Assembly (NCBI RefSeq): GCF_000621505.1
Contig: NZ_JHYD01000001.1
Location: forward strand, 344,146-408,145
Source: Ruminiclostridium cellobioparum DSM 1351 = ATCC 15832
GTDB lineage: Bacteria > Bacillota > Clostridia > Acetivibrionales > DSM-1351
Direction of reading: 5' to 3'
DNA length: 64,000 bases
Positions 51,951-62,143 of this stretch are shown piece by piece. Below the pieces are notes generated by a model that made no database searches, was not told where the DNA came from, and saw nothing but the letters and a program-made list of their open reading frames with translations. The position numbers and the translations under genes are program-made. The stretch's first letter is position 1. Each line of letters opens with the position of its first letter.

Positions 51951-53681
51951 TCAGATTACCTGCTTGTTTACTGGAAATACCGATATTTGCCCGAGCAAAT
52001 ACTGCTTGATGAGGGCGAGATCCAATGCATCGGTTGAGCCGTTGCCGTCCAGGTCAGCAGCTTTGATCCCCTGGTTGTTATCCAGGATGCATTTCTTCAT
52101 CAAAGCCAGATCCAATGAATCAATTGACTTGTCTGAGTTCAGGTCGCCGTATAAAATATCCTGGCCGTCAGGTACCGGATATGTTTTCAGGTCGGGAAGC
52201 TCATCGAGGGTAATGCAGTATTCGCTTTTATATATTTCGGTAAGCCAGCTGACAGGATTGTTCTGCTCTCCTGTGAGATACCAGCCGTACCATGGACAGA
52301 AATACAGCCAGGCGGCTTTTTCATTTATTAAGTTTGAGACCTGCGGGATGGTATCATTTTCGCTCATTGTAACCAGCTTTTTACCGCCTGTGGACTTTAC
52401 GAGATTGTAGAAGGTTGAGGTTATGGCACTTCCGTTGGGCAGTCCGTCCTTGGCATTGTACTTGTCATAGCCCACCATGTCTACCACATCATCGCCTGGA
52501 TACCATTGGGGTGACGTTTCATAGGTATAGGAGGTCCACACCCATATGAGATTATTCAGCCCGTATTCGTTTGTGAATTTATCATATAGAAGTCTGTAGA
52601 GCTTTACACAATTCTGGGGACCTTCGGCACCCCACCAGAACCATGCGCCCTCTGCTTCATGGAGAGGTCTGAAAAGTACGGGAACTCCCGCGTCCTGAAG
52701 CTGCTTGAATTTTCCTGCCATGACTTTTATATCATCCAGCAGCGCAGTATTTTCTGCAGTTCCCGGAGTCAGGGCTTTTGATATGCTGAAAGTGGTACTG
52801 TCGGTATAAAAGCTGTTGTCGGCTTTCTTCCCGATATTCCCCGGTGAGAACCAATGCCAGCAGACAGTTGGGATTCCGCCCTTGTTGTTGTACCAGTCAA
52901 TAACCCGTTCGGCGCAGAGATCATCCCAGAGCAAGCCGTTTCCGCGGTAGTTCATGAAATCAAAACCCCTTACAGCGGGCAGCTTTCCGGTTTTCTCCCT
53001 TATGTAGGTGAATTCGGCCTCGGAACCGTCGTAGTTGTGAGAACCGCACAGTTCCTGCTGGCCTGAGAGGATATGTTTACCATAAACATCAACAAGATAG
53101 CTCATGAGAGCTTTGGCTTCCTTGGTAGCTTTGGGATTTACCAGTTTTTTTTCAACCTTGAGGCCGGTGATGCTTTCATCGGCGGGTTTTACCACAAGGT
53201 AATCAAAGAAGGTATAACCCCAATAGCTTTCAAATTCAATATTGTTGGTACCCTGATTAAGTTTGACAATTCCTGCCGACATCTCCTTCCAGGTGAGTGT
53301 GTAAGGAAAACTTACCTCACCCTGGTTGGAGTGGTTAACATTGAGATATTGTACCTTTTTGGTCTTGTCATAGGGCTGGGCATAGCGGACAATCAATTCA
53401 TACAGCCCGGCCTTGTCAATCTCAACATTGACAGAAGTACTTGTACCCTTCTGGGCGATAAAGGTGCAGGTTGCCCCGGTAAGATCGATTGTCTGGCCGT
53501 CTTCGGTTTTTCCCACATAGTCGGTATGAATTTCGGCATTGTTTTGAATACCGTTTTCAAATTCATACCTGACACCCTCCGGAGGTATGGAAACTGCCGC
53601 GACTTTGATGAATGGCACCGCAGGTATCAATAACGCTAGTGCCAATACTAAGAAAACATATTTCACTGTTTTCCTACCCAT
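51951..53681 (-). CDS. Cellulosomal GH26 mannanase with CBM35 and dockerin
   Basis: A secreted 576-residue enzyme. The signal peptide ends near 29. Residues about 36-166 look like a CBM35-type sugar-binding module (RYEFENG, FFDYLVVKPA). The GH26 barrel fills about 185-500 with acid/base E342 in RPLHEAEGAWFWWG and nucleophile E441 in VTMSENDT; it cleaves beta-mannan. The dockerin is at about 513-570 (GDLNSDKSIDSLDL, DLDGNGSTDALDL). GGAGG lies before the ATG. First gene of the operon with the GH9 enzyme. Confidence 0.94.
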   Translation of the reverse strand: MGRKTVKYVFLVLALALLIPAVPFIKVAAVSIPPEGVRYEFENGIQNNAEIHTDYVGKTEDGQTIDLTGATCTFIAQKGTSTSVNVEIDKAGLYELIVRYAQPYDKTKKVQYLNVNHSNQGEVSFPYTLTWKEMSAGIVKLNQGTNNIEFESYWGYTFFDYLVVKPADESITGLKVEKKLVNPKATKEAKALMSYLVDVYGKHILSGQQELCGSHNYDGSEAEFTYIREKTGKLPAVRGFDFMNYRGNGLLWDDLCAERVIDWYNNKGGIPTVCWHWFSPGNIGKKADNSFYTDSTTFSISKALTPGTAENTALLDDIKVMAGKFKQLQDAGVPVLFRPLHEAEGAWFWWGAEGPQNCVKLYRLLYDKFTNEYGLNNLIWVWTSYTYETSPQWYPGDDVVDMVGYDKYNAKDGLPNGSAITSTFYNLVKSTGGKKLVTMSENDTIPQVSNLINEKAAWLYFCPWYGWYLTGEQNNPVSWLTEIYKSEYCITLDELPDLKTYPVPDGQDILYGDLNSDKSIDSLDLALMKKCILDNNQGIKAADLDGNGSTDALDLALIKQYLLGQISVFPVNKQVI

Positions 53682-53924
53682 AAAAACGCCTCCTTTTTAA
53701 AATTAAAGTAGTATGCCGCAGTATTTATTCATTTTACATAAATGTAATAAAATACTTATAAATACATAATATTACATTCTATTCCAAAATACAATTGATT
53801 TATTATCACATTATATTTATTAAATGTATTTATTAAAGGATATTTAAGGGACAAATTTTAATATCTTGATACAGCGAATATAATTTATATAGATTGATGC
53901 AGGTAGTGAAAAGAGGTTATGTAC

Positions 53925-54094
53925 ATGCCAAAAGTTAAACCAAAACGCATCATAAGTGTTTATAAGGGAAAAATTGAAGTAAAAGACCTGATATTCAAAA
54001 TAATATCGCTGACAGCAAGGAGATAGCCGACAGAAACAAAAGCAAGCCGGTAAAAACATTCTTTACCGGCTTGAAAAAACCAACTCAAGTATAA
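53925..54094 (+). pseudogene. Possible small frameshifted gene
   Basis: A 33-codon frame starts MPKVKPKRIISVYKGK with AGAGG upstream. A protein-like segment in a second frame (DIQNNIADSKEIADRNKSKP...) runs on to 54094. One frameshift near 53980 would join them. No family recognised; the start region may just be part of the germination-operon terminator area. The rest of 53682-53924 has no gene. Confidence 0.25.
54034..54075 (-). terminator. Terminator of the germinant receptor operon
   Basis: AAGCCGGTAAA/TTTACCGGCTT perfect arms followed on the minus strand by a short T-rich tail. Confidence 0.75.
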
Positions 54095-55210
54095 TTAGGA
54101 ATCCTCTGCGGGATCAGGTAAACTTTTTCTTTTTATAAAAAACTTTTTTATTTCAAAAAATAGTAAGGTAATAACGGGTAAAATGACCTCGAATGGAAAA
54201 GCGTAATATTTATAGATATTGTTGGCCCAATCGAACATTTCAGACGTATTTCTGTAGAATATGACTGATAAAAGCAGCATGGAGAGCCCGAGTATCCCCA
54301 CTACCTGTCTGTAATTCTTAAGCCCGAACAGATTTGCTACTCCAAGGCAGGAACTGTATAAACATACATTAATTTTAATGAAGCCCGCAAAAAGGAAAAC
54401 CATTGCAACCGTTATTTCAATTCTCTCCAGGAAGTCGCCGATATTAACCAGCCGTACTGAAGAATAGGTCGGAAAGAACTCAATTGATATATTCGGCACT
54501 CCCAATGAGAGAAGTGTCCGCACAGATACCAGCACTATGAACAGGCCGCTTATCAGCAGATTTAAAAAGTAAACCTTATAAACACTGGCTTTAGAATTAA
54601 GTTGATTAAAAAAGGCCAGAAAAATTACAGTCTCTGAAAGAGGAAATGCGAATACTGAAAATGCACTGGCTATTACAGGCTTAATTCCATAAAAAAGTAT
54701 GGGTTTGAAGTTTTCAAAATTCAATATGGGTGCGAAGAGGAAGGTAACCGCCAAAATTACGATAATAGTGATTGGAAATATAATGGCGGTCCACCTGCAG
54801 ATGACTTCAATACCTGCCTTTACGGCCCAGATGCACAAAAAAATCATAAATAAACCGACAATGCTCTGCGGAGTTTGAGGCAATGAAACACTTACAATGA
54901 ACTCGGTAAAATTTCTAATTACAAGTGACCCAAGGTGAAAAGAGTACCAGATAAAAAGAACTGACAGGAGTTTTCCTGCCACTTTTCCAAATACCGTCTC
55001 AAAAATTTCATATATGTTCTTAGCTGGGTAGAGCTTTTGAATCTTGCAACAAATCAATATTATAGGAACTTCCAAAAGCATTGAAATTAAAATTGCTATC
55101 CAGACATCATTTTTTGCAGTTCCTCCTGCTCCAAGCACAAGCGTACTGCCCAGTGTAAACATGATCATTACAGCTAATCCCTGTTTTTGAGTAATCAGTT
55201 CTTTTTCCAT
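54095..55210 (-). CDS. GerAB-type germination permease
   Basis: A 371-residue membrane protein with about ten hydrophobic helices, starting MEKELITQKQGLAVMIMFTLG as in GerAB subunits of the APC superfamily. In Bacillus-type receptors the B subunit binds the germinant, such as an amino acid. AAAGGAATG precedes the start at 55210; a longer frame overlaps the next gene and was rejected. Last gene of the gerA-type operon. Confidence 0.9.
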   Translation of the reverse strand: MEKELITQKQGLAVMIMFTLGSTLVLGAGGTAKNDVWIAILISMLLEVPIILICCKIQKLYPAKNIYEIFETVFGKVAGKLLSVLFIWYSFHLGSLVIRNFTEFIVSVSLPQTPQSIVGLFMIFLCIWAVKAGIEVICRWTAIIFPITIIVILAVTFLFAPILNFENFKPILFYGIKPVIASAFSVFAFPLSETVIFLAFFNQLNSKASVYKVYFLNLLISGLFIVLVSVRTLLSLGVPNISIEFFPTYSSVRLVNIGDFLERIEITVAMVFLFAGFIKINVCLYSSCLGVANLFGLKNYRQVVGILGLSMLLLSVIFYRNTSEMFDWANNIYKYYAFPFEVILPVITLLFFEIKKFFIKRKSLPDPAEDS

Positions 55211-55245
55211 ATTACCATTCCTTTCTTTACAACTTAAAGGATAAA

Positions 55246-55461
55246 TCATCCCAGGCTCCATATAAGACTGATTAATTTCTTCAAGGGCTCAGAGGGACTG
55301 GGGATACTTATTCCAATTGCAATCAACAGAAACATAATAAATATAAGTATCGTCAATGAGGAAAAAAGCGAAAAAAGCAGCCACCTCTTTTCCCTGTACA
55401 TCTGGACAAGGTCTCTTATATAGAAAGCAAGAACAATTGTGAACAATAGTAAAAAAGTCAA
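55246..55461 (-). CDS. Small membrane protein of the ger operon, 71 aa
   Basis: Two hydrophobic helices, at about residues 1-15 and 30-50, with a basic loop (RDLVQMYREKRW). No homologue is recognised by eye, but the frame is well supported: TTG start with GGGGGA seven bases upstream, inside the tail of the gerC-like gene, and tight spacing on both sides. It resembles the small D-type subunits that accompany GerA-family receptors in some bacilli. Function unknown. Confidence 0.6.
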   Translation of the reverse strand: MTFLLLFTIVLAFYIRDLVQMYREKRWLLFSLFSSLTILIFIMFLLIAIGISIPSPSEPLKKLISLIWSLG

Positions 55462-55463
55462 GT

Positions 55464-56624
55464 TCAGTCCCCCATCATAATCGGGTTTGAAAGCAATCCG
55501 GCATGTTTGATTCTAACCTCTGCATTTGCCTTCACCTGTACATTTTTAAAAAGATCATCCCAATCAGGCTTAATTTTCTTCCACAATTCCGGCATATCCT
55601 GCTTTACTTTCAGTCCGAAGCCAAATATGTCGATATCATACCCGGATTGTACTGCCTTTATAACTCTTTCAACATTCTGCTTTAACACAGTCTGGGCTTG
55701 TTTTTCCAATTTCTCAATTTCAGATTGGCTGGTAAATTTGATTTTATTGTCATCAATTTCACCCAAAGTAGTTTTGGTTTTGATACTGATCTCAAAAGAA
55801 AGTTTACCCTTTGAATATACAGGTTTTACATACGTTTTATTACTGTCTATATCCAGGGTAAAATTACCGGCATTACTACTGTTTTGTGTTTTATTAACAA
55901 CTAAAAGGCCGCCTTTAATTTTGTCCATTACAAAAAGATAATATTTAGTATCATCTTCATCGAACATGTATTGAAGCTTATCCTGTTTGAAAACTGCGGT
56001 CCCTGCCAATTGGGATGTCGCTTCCCCGGAATTCTGAGTCAGGCCTACAACCGGGAGCACTGCAGAAATACCTTCATCTCCCAGAGCATTTATAAACTGA
56101 TAAATCTCAACCTTTGGCGATTTGGACAGTTTTTTTTGATCATCAAGCATCTTATTTATTTCATAAGTACGAATCTCGGTGGAAATGCTCTGTGAATCAA
56201 GTATCTTCTCAGCCGTATCTTCATTGGAAATCAGAATATCTATCGATAATCTGGGTTCGGCATCCCTGCTTAAGAAATCAATAATCGGCAATATGCCTTC
56301 CTTTGCAACATCCTTGCTTATTATAATGATCTCAGCATGTCCCCAATATAATTTCTGAGAGCTGATCTTGATTGAGTTGCGTATGGCATCGAAAACTGAG
56401 TCACCATAGCTTTCCAATTTCTTTGAGTGAACAGGTGCTTCTTTTCCTCCGCCTTTCAGGTCAATAATTTCAATACTTAATTTGTATTTGCCGTCAGGGG
56501 TTTTATCAACTGCCGCTCCCGACACTATGGACATCAGGTTGATTTCCCTGTAGTCCCAGCATCCGGTGCAAAAAATTGAAAGTACAGTAATGACTAATAG
56601 AGAACCTAATAATCTTCTTATCAT
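55464..56624 (-). CDS. GerAC-type germination lipoprotein
   Basis: A Ger(x)C protein of 386 residues. The signal peptide has the lipobox FCTGC, and the mature protein begins CWDYREINLMSIVSGAAVDK, the family hallmark. It is anchored on the outer face of the spore inner membrane. Its start overlaps the stop of the gerAA gene in ATGA. It is the third subunit of the nutrient receptor. Confidence 0.93.
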   Translation of the reverse strand: MIRRLLGSLLVITVLSIFCTGCWDYREINLMSIVSGAAVDKTPDGKYKLSIEIIDLKGGGKEAPVHSKKLESYGDSVFDAIRNSIKISSQKLYWGHAEIIIISKDVAKEGILPIIDFLSRDAEPRLSIDILISNEDTAEKILDSQSISTEIRTYEINKMLDDQKKLSKSPKVEIYQFINALGDEGISAVLPVVGLTQNSGEATSQLAGTAVFKQDKLQYMFDEDDTKYYLFVMDKIKGGLLVVNKTQNSSNAGNFTLDIDSNKTYVKPVYSKGKLSFEISIKTKTTLGEIDDNKIKFTSQSEIEKLEKQAQTVLKQNVERVIKAVQSGYDIDIFGFGLKVKQDMPELWKKIKPDWDDLFKNVQVKANAEVRIKHAGLLSNPIMMGD

Positions 56625-58183
56625 TTTTTCTCTTTTCCTTTTGATTGTCGTAGCTTGTTATTTTGTGACAGCAATTTAGGTCTGTAATTCATATACCATA
56701 ATGGTGCCCTTATTAAAGTATCCTTCAGGTCTTTCGGCTCCATTGAGGTCAAATATAGTAAATATGGTACTCCAAAGGATCGGATTTCACAAAGGTGTAA
56801 CATGGCACCTGTAATTCCAAAAATAAGACCATAAAAACCCATAAATGCGGACAAAGCTAAAAATACAACTCTTAAAATCAACGCCGGCCCTTGTATTTTC
56901 GGAATCATAAGACTGGTGATTCCGGAGATGGCAACTACAATGACAATCGGAGCACTTACTATTTTTGCCTCAACAGATGCCTGGCCCAACACCAATGCGC
57001 CGACTATGCTCAGAGCCTGACCGATATTTGTTGGCATTCGGGTACCGGTTTCTATCAATATTTCGAAAACCATTAGAAGAAGAAATGTCTCAACAATAGT
57101 GGGAAAAGGCACACCCTGCCTGGCAGCGGATATACTGATGAGCAAAGGGGTAGGTATCATCTCCTGGTGGAATGTCATAAGTGCTACATAAACTGCCGGT
57201 ACACATATGGTAAGAATAAAACCAAGTATCCGGAGCATCCTGCTGACTGAGGAGAAGTAAAAATTAATATAATAATCTTCATTTGCCTGAAAATATTCAA
57301 GAAACAGGTATGGAACAGTAAGAGCAACAGGAGTTCCGTCTACTATTACAGCTATTCTGCCCTCCAATATTTTTCCCACTACAATATCGGGCCTTTCTGT
57401 GCTTCCTACAGTTCTGAACGGAGATAACGGTGCATCTTTCATTAAATCAGAAATATATCCGGAGGCTAATATGCTGTCTATTTTAATGCTGTTTATTCTG
57501 TCTTCCAATTCTTTAAGAATTTTCGGATTGACAATACTGTTCATATAACAGAGACAAATCCTTGTCCTGGATTTGACACCCACAGTCATAAACCTGAATT
57601 TGAGATCAGTGGTTTCCAGTCTTTTGCGCAACAGGGACAAGTTGGTCATTATTTGTTCCGTAAATCCTTCCCTGGGACCTCTTACTACCTTTTCAGCCTC
57701 CGGTTCCTCAATGGCTCTGCCTTTGACTCCAATAGAACCGATAATCAACGCCTCTGATGAACCCTCCAGTAATAATACCGTATTCCCTTTGAGTATCGAA
57801 TGTGTTAAAGTGTTTATATCAGGACTTTTCTGTATATGACCGGCATTTATTACCATATTTTGTAATTGCACTATAGTATCACCGCTGCTTTTCAAACTGT
57901 CATTCTGTAAAACAGGGCGGAGTATATTATCATTAATAATTGAGGTATCAACCATTTCTTCCATAAATAACACGCTGCATTTTATTGATTTGTTATACTG
58001 ACTTTCGATATTTCTGACAATGAAGGTATCTTCATCACAGAAAATACTCATAAAAAGTTCAATGTTTTTTGAAAGCGATGAGTTGATATTACCTTCTACG
58101 GATTGATGGTCCGGGTATGTCAAACACTCACTCTTACTCTTGTTTTTATCCTTATGTTTATTCCAGAATACCAATTTGATCAC
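56621..58183 (-). CDS. GerAA-type germinant receptor subunit
   Basis: A 520-residue protein with a large hydrophilic N-terminal domain (to about 300) and four or five membrane helices in the second half; GRIAVIVDGTPVALTVPYLFLEYFQ and TGTRMPTNIGQALSIVGALVLGQA are GerA-family signatures. It starts the operon AA-AC-small-AB. The start is GTG at 58183 with a weak ribosome site. A sigma-G-like promoter lies upstream. Confidence 0.93.
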   Translation of the reverse strand: MIKLVFWNKHKDKNKSKSECLTYPDHQSVEGNINSSLSKNIELFMSIFCDEDTFIVRNIESQYNKSIKCSVLFMEEMVDTSIINDNILRPVLQNDSLKSSGDTIVQLQNMVINAGHIQKSPDINTLTHSILKGNTVLLLEGSSEALIIGSIGVKGRAIEEPEAEKVVRGPREGFTEQIMTNLSLLRKRLETTDLKFRFMTVGVKSRTRICLCYMNSIVNPKILKELEDRINSIKIDSILASGYISDLMKDAPLSPFRTVGSTERPDIVVGKILEGRIAVIVDGTPVALTVPYLFLEYFQANEDYYINFYFSSVSRMLRILGFILTICVPAVYVALMTFHQEMIPTPLLISISAARQGVPFPTIVETFLLLMVFEILIETGTRMPTNIGQALSIVGALVLGQASVEAKIVSAPIVIVVAISGITSLMIPKIQGPALILRVVFLALSAFMGFYGLIFGITGAMLHLCEIRSFGVPYLLYLTSMEPKDLKDTLIRAPLWYMNYRPKLLSQNNKLRQSKGKEKK

Positions 58184-58203
58184 CGCTGATAATAATTTTT
58201 TAT

Positions 58204-58233
58204 TATTGTGTGCAACTTATTTTAGCTTATGCA
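58204..58233 (-). promoter_or_regulatory. Candidate sigma-G promoter of the ger operon
   Basis: On the minus strand TGCATA (58233-58228) and CACAATA (58210-58204) with a 17-base spacer resemble the forespore sigma-G consensus. Its position 20 bases before gerAA fits. Pattern match only. Confidence 0.4.
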
Positions 58234-58483
58234 GGCATGCTGATTCTGACCTGAATATTAGCATTACTAACTATCTTCTTTTCATTCCCATCTTATTTAC
58301 TTATATTTTAATCGAGCATATCAATCTCAAGAACACTTTTTACAAATACATGATTTTATATTTTTTACCATTATTGTATAATTTTTGTTTAAGATATGGT
58401 ATAATTTTGACAAATAGTTTGACAATTACCATTTGGGTTTTAAACATTTTTGTAAAATAAAAATTGAAAAGGAGGCTCTTAAA

Positions 58484-59389
58484 ATGAAAATTGTAACAAA
58501 AAGATTATGGGTTTTTGCAATTTTATTTGCAATAATGTGTAATTTAAGTTTTGCTGCTTCGGCAGCAGCGTATCAGTCAACATCAGCTACATATGATATC
58601 TATGATCTGGTCCGCAGCGCGGCTAAGTCTGGAGGATGTTCTCAAATGGTCCCGCAAGGAATTACTTTTGCAAGTGATTACCTGTTGATTTCTGCGTATT
58701 GCGGAGACGAAACCGGTACTCATAATTCGGTTATATATGTATTTAATGAGAGTGATAAATCTTATTATGGTACAATCAAGTTACCCGGTACCGCGCATGT
58801 AGGCGGAGTTGCTTATGACTGCAGTACAAGTGGCAACATATGGGTTTCAAATGGGAATTCTGTCGGATGTTTTAAATATTCAAAACTGGCAGATTGCAAA
58901 GGTAAAGTTTTAAGTGTTACATATAATAGAGTAGCAGATTTGAGCTATTCTGCTTCAACAATGTGTTATGATGCTGTGAATGATTATCTTTGGATTGCAC
59001 AATTCAGCGAAACTGACTCTGAAAAATCATTTGCACGCTGCTATGCGGTAAACAACAAGACAACAACCAGCCCGACACTGCCGTATCAGTTTCAGATTTC
59101 AGTTCCACTGAAAACACAGGGTATTTCAGTCAGAGGAAATAGAATGATGATTTCATCGTCTTATGGAAGGACAAAGGATTCCCAGTTGTACTCATATACC
59201 TGGGATCAGAGTAAAAAGGTAAATACTCTTAAAAGTACCACAACACTTCCTCCCTTATCGGAAGGTGTTGTAATGGGTACGACTTACGCATATGTTGTAT
59301 ATGAATCTGTATCACCTGTGTACTACGATACTTGTACCAGCCCTGTGCGATATTTTGCAGCTTATGATATAACAAAATTTGGGATATGA
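58484..59389 (+). CDS. Secreted beta-propeller-like protein
   Basis: A signal peptide (ending about residue 27, AASA) precedes a 270-residue region rich in repeating Trp/Tyr/Gly strands (YLLISAYCGD, VYVFNES, HVGGVAYDC, LWIAQFSE, QGISVRGNRMMISSSYGR), as expected for a beta-propeller. No dockerin. Function unknown; an extracellular binding or enzyme role is possible. GGAGG precedes the ATG at 58484. A clean terminator follows. Confidence 0.65.
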   Translation: MKIVTKRLWVFAILFAIMCNLSFAASAAAYQSTSATYDIYDLVRSAAKSGGCSQMVPQGITFASDYLLISAYCGDETGTHNSVIYVFNESDKSYYGTIKLPGTAHVGGVAYDCSTSGNIWVSNGNSVGCFKYSKLADCKGKVLSVTYNRVADLSYSASTMCYDAVNDYLWIAQFSETDSEKSFARCYAVNNKTTTSPTLPYQFQISVPLKTQGISVRGNRMMISSSYGRTKDSQLYSYTWDQSKKVNTLKSTTTLPPLSEGVVMGTTYAYVVYESVSPVYYDTCTSPVRYFAAYDITKFGI

Positions 59390-59421
59390 TTTTTTTAAAT
59401 GACAAAATGAATTTGAAAAGC

Positions 59422-59461
59422 AAGAGGGGCATTATCTCAACAATAATGCCCCTTATTTTAT
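59422..59461 (+). terminator. Terminator after the secreted protein gene
   Basis: AAGAGGGGCATTAT/ATAATGCCCCTT arms and T-rich tail. Confidence 0.85.
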
Positions 59462-59566
59462 TCTCTCATATTATATCTTTTTATATCTTTAGTACTTGGT
59501 TATTCAAACAACAATGAATTGGCATTTAGGGTATTTGATTTTGCCACTTTTTTTCGTAAAAACCAA

Positions 59567-62143
59567 TTACCAGTCAATGGAATCAACATACATTGTAAAA
59601 TTACCTTGCTCAGAGGTTTCAACCTGAATGCCGAACTGGCACTGCGTCAAATTTACATCCGATGTAAGAGAACGGGTGACTACAAACTCGTTCCATTCAC
59701 CCTTCTTTACCATGTCATAGCTCTTCCAGGCAGAAAACCATTCTGTTGTAGTCCATGAAGGATCGTGAGGCATGACAAATGGTTGAATTGTTTTTATTGG
59801 AGCGTCTGCAGGTATCCAGACTCTGAAGGTCATGGTTTGTCCGGGGTCAATTACCGGTACACTGCTATTTACTACAGCATCCAGCTTTCCGTCTGCTGTG
59901 GAGGTTGCCTCCCATTTAAGCGCTTTATTTCCCTGGAAGGCTTTATCTGATGTGACAGATAGGACTGATGCAGTACTGCTGGAGACAAAACCGTTAAGAG
60001 TTCCGTCCTCAAAATTAATATTAGAATTGTCACCAGTAGCAGTTGAAATGGATACGGAATCTGTTGCCGAGGCTGACAGGCCTTTGTCATCAATAACTGT
60101 CAACCTTACGGTATAGGTTCCGGGAGCCTTGTACTTGTGAATAATCTTTGCCCCAGTACCTTCGGAACCGTCACCGAAATCCCATGAGTAAATAGAAATA
60201 TTTCCGTCAGGATCGATTGAAGCTGTGGCATCGAAACTAATATTATCCCCTGTAAAGGCTTCCTTTGGTGATACACTTATAGCCGCTACAGGCGGTTTAT
60301 TTTCTGAAGTATAAGGCAGACTGTGTATTATATTAAGCAAATACTGTTTCATAATGCTGAAATCCACTGCGTCCACAGTCTTGTCCAGATTTAAATCCAG
60401 GGCTTTGTTATATTCAATATCAGGGTTCATTAACAGCTTTTTAAAATAAGAAAAATCCAAAGCGTCAACTGATCCGTCATTGTTAGCATCACCATACAGT
60501 ATCGGAGCAGCATCAGAATCGAGAACAATATGGCATACCGTCAATGCAGGGATCGTGTAAGTTAATTTATTGCTGTTAATAGCTTCTATAGGGGCTTTTT
60601 CAGTAATATTAGCACTGCTTCTGTCAAATGACCATACCCTTCCTGCAGTGTAATTCTTACTGCTGTTAATATCGAAATTTACTGTCATCGGACTGTCATA
60701 ATTTTTATTTATTAAAATAACATGTAATTTTGAGTCGTCATTTTCATCAACTGATGCGTAAACCGAACTGTTTTCAACATCCGAGGTTTCTGCTTTTACC
60801 TTTGTATTACCATATGCCGCACCATTTCCGTCATAGTTGGTATACATATTTATGCCGGCTGCCGTGTAGCTTCCGCCGCCCCATACCGTGGCAAGGTATA
60901 CACCGTATTTTCCCATTATACCCAGAACATCGGCTTGGGCTATACCTCCGGTTATATGGTTGTCCGCGCCATATGAATACTCGGTGAATGCAAGCTTTGT
61001 TCCGGGATTGTATTGGTCAATTGAAGCCTGTACCTTCGGCAGCAAAGGCAGCCTGGAGCTGAAATACTGTGCAATCCAGCTATTTTCTGTATATGTAGGG
61101 TCCCATAATGTTCTTGGCGCCTGAAGACGTGCTTTGTTGCACTCAATATTTGAGGGGTCTTCATTAAAGCAAATTCTCTGTCCGCCGCCTTGGGCTTCCG
61201 GATACCAATGCAGGTCGAGTGTGTCAATCAGTCTGGTACCTTGCTGGGTTGAGGCCTTTTTCATGCTGTCAAGATAATAATCCAGGAACCATGCATAGTT
61301 TCCTTTAACATCTGCCCAATCAGTTGCGGTCTGGAAGTCGTTATATTCTGAAAATCCATATGCCACCAGGCCAAAGGTTTCGGCATTCGGGTCGATGCTT
61401 TTAACCGCCTTTGCAAGGTTGATGTTTTTGTCAACCAGCTCGGCACAGGTGGGTTTCTCCGGGTGAATTCTAGGATGTGTGCTGGACCAGAGAGCTGGTT
61501 CGTTGTCTATGGCATATCCTTTTATACCGGTAGGTGTCGATGCACGTCCATACTTATTTACAAGGAAATTGACGAATTCATCCATATAAACGTAATTGTC
61601 GGTTGTATCAGGAGTAAGAGACAGAGGTGCATCCTTTTTAAATTTAACCTCTTTCCATCTGCTGGATGGTGCTGTATCGCCGGCTGTTACCGTACCGTTG
61701 GCATCCGCAGAAACATAGCCTGCAGCCTGCAGAGTAACCAATGAGTATTTTTCACCGGCTGTAAGGTTTTTGTCCTGAAAATCGGATACAACTACACCTG
61801 GTTCACTCCATCTGTCTGTTGGGATATTATTGTTTGTCAGCAAATAGGTATCATTGGAATGCTGCCAGTCACTTCCCGCACTTGAGTAGTTGTTTTCCCA
61901 GTTGTAGCCTGTCGTCCTGTTACCGCCGAATCTTTTCGAGGTCAATTTTGCATTGTTAAATTCCCAGTTTCCACCATAAATATAAGGGCTGATAACAGCT
62001 CTTTCCGCTGTTGTGTCAATACTTACGTTTATCGTGCCGTTGGTATCGGCGGATGCGCTGCCTGCCGGAATTAAAGCTGTCAGCAGCAATGAAAAGCCGA
62101 CAACCCATGCTCTGAGCCTTATTCTCATATTTACATTCACCAT
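59567..62143 (-). CDS. Cellulosomal GH44 endoglucanase with internal dockerin, PKD and CBM44
   Basis: An 858-residue secreted enzyme. The signal peptide ends near 32. The GH44 catalytic domain spans about 36-545 with acid/base E215 in AIDNEPALW and nucleophile E388 in FTEYSYG. A type I dockerin sits inside the chain at 551-608 (GDANNDGSVDALDF, DLNLDKTVDAVDF), followed by a PKD domain (617-700; WDFGDGS) and a CBM44-like module (705-858; NINFEDGTLNGF, FTMYVDSIDW). The GH44-dockerin-PKD-CBM44 order is the same as the second half of CelJ of Clostridium thermocellum. Confidence 0.92.
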   Translation of the reverse strand: MVNVNMRIRLRAWVVGFSLLLTALIPAGSASADTNGTINVSIDTTAERAVISPYIYGGNWEFNNAKLTSKRFGGNRTTGYNWENNYSSAGSDWQHSNDTYLLTNNNIPTDRWSEPGVVVSDFQDKNLTAGEKYSLVTLQAAGYVSADANGTVTAGDTAPSSRWKEVKFKKDAPLSLTPDTTDNYVYMDEFVNFLVNKYGRASTPTGIKGYAIDNEPALWSSTHPRIHPEKPTCAELVDKNINLAKAVKSIDPNAETFGLVAYGFSEYNDFQTATDWADVKGNYAWFLDYYLDSMKKASTQQGTRLIDTLDLHWYPEAQGGGQRICFNEDPSNIECNKARLQAPRTLWDPTYTENSWIAQYFSSRLPLLPKVQASIDQYNPGTKLAFTEYSYGADNHITGGIAQADVLGIMGKYGVYLATVWGGGSYTAAGINMYTNYDGNGAAYGNTKVKAETSDVENSSVYASVDENDDSKLHVILINKNYDSPMTVNFDINSSKNYTAGRVWSFDRSSANITEKAPIEAINSNKLTYTIPALTVCHIVLDSDAAPILYGDANNDGSVDALDFSYFKKLLMNPDIEYNKALDLNLDKTVDAVDFSIMKQYLLNIIHSLPYTSENKPPVAAISVSPKEAFTGDNISFDATASIDPDGNISIYSWDFGDGSEGTGAKIIHKYKAPGTYTVRLTVIDDKGLSASATDSVSISTATGDNSNINFEDGTLNGFVSSSTASVLSVTSDKAFQGNKALKWEATSTADGKLDAVVNSSVPVIDPGQTMTFRVWIPADAPIKTIQPFVMPHDPSWTTTEWFSAWKSYDMVKKGEWNEFVVTRSLTSDVNLTQCQFGIQVETSEQGNFTMYVDSIDW

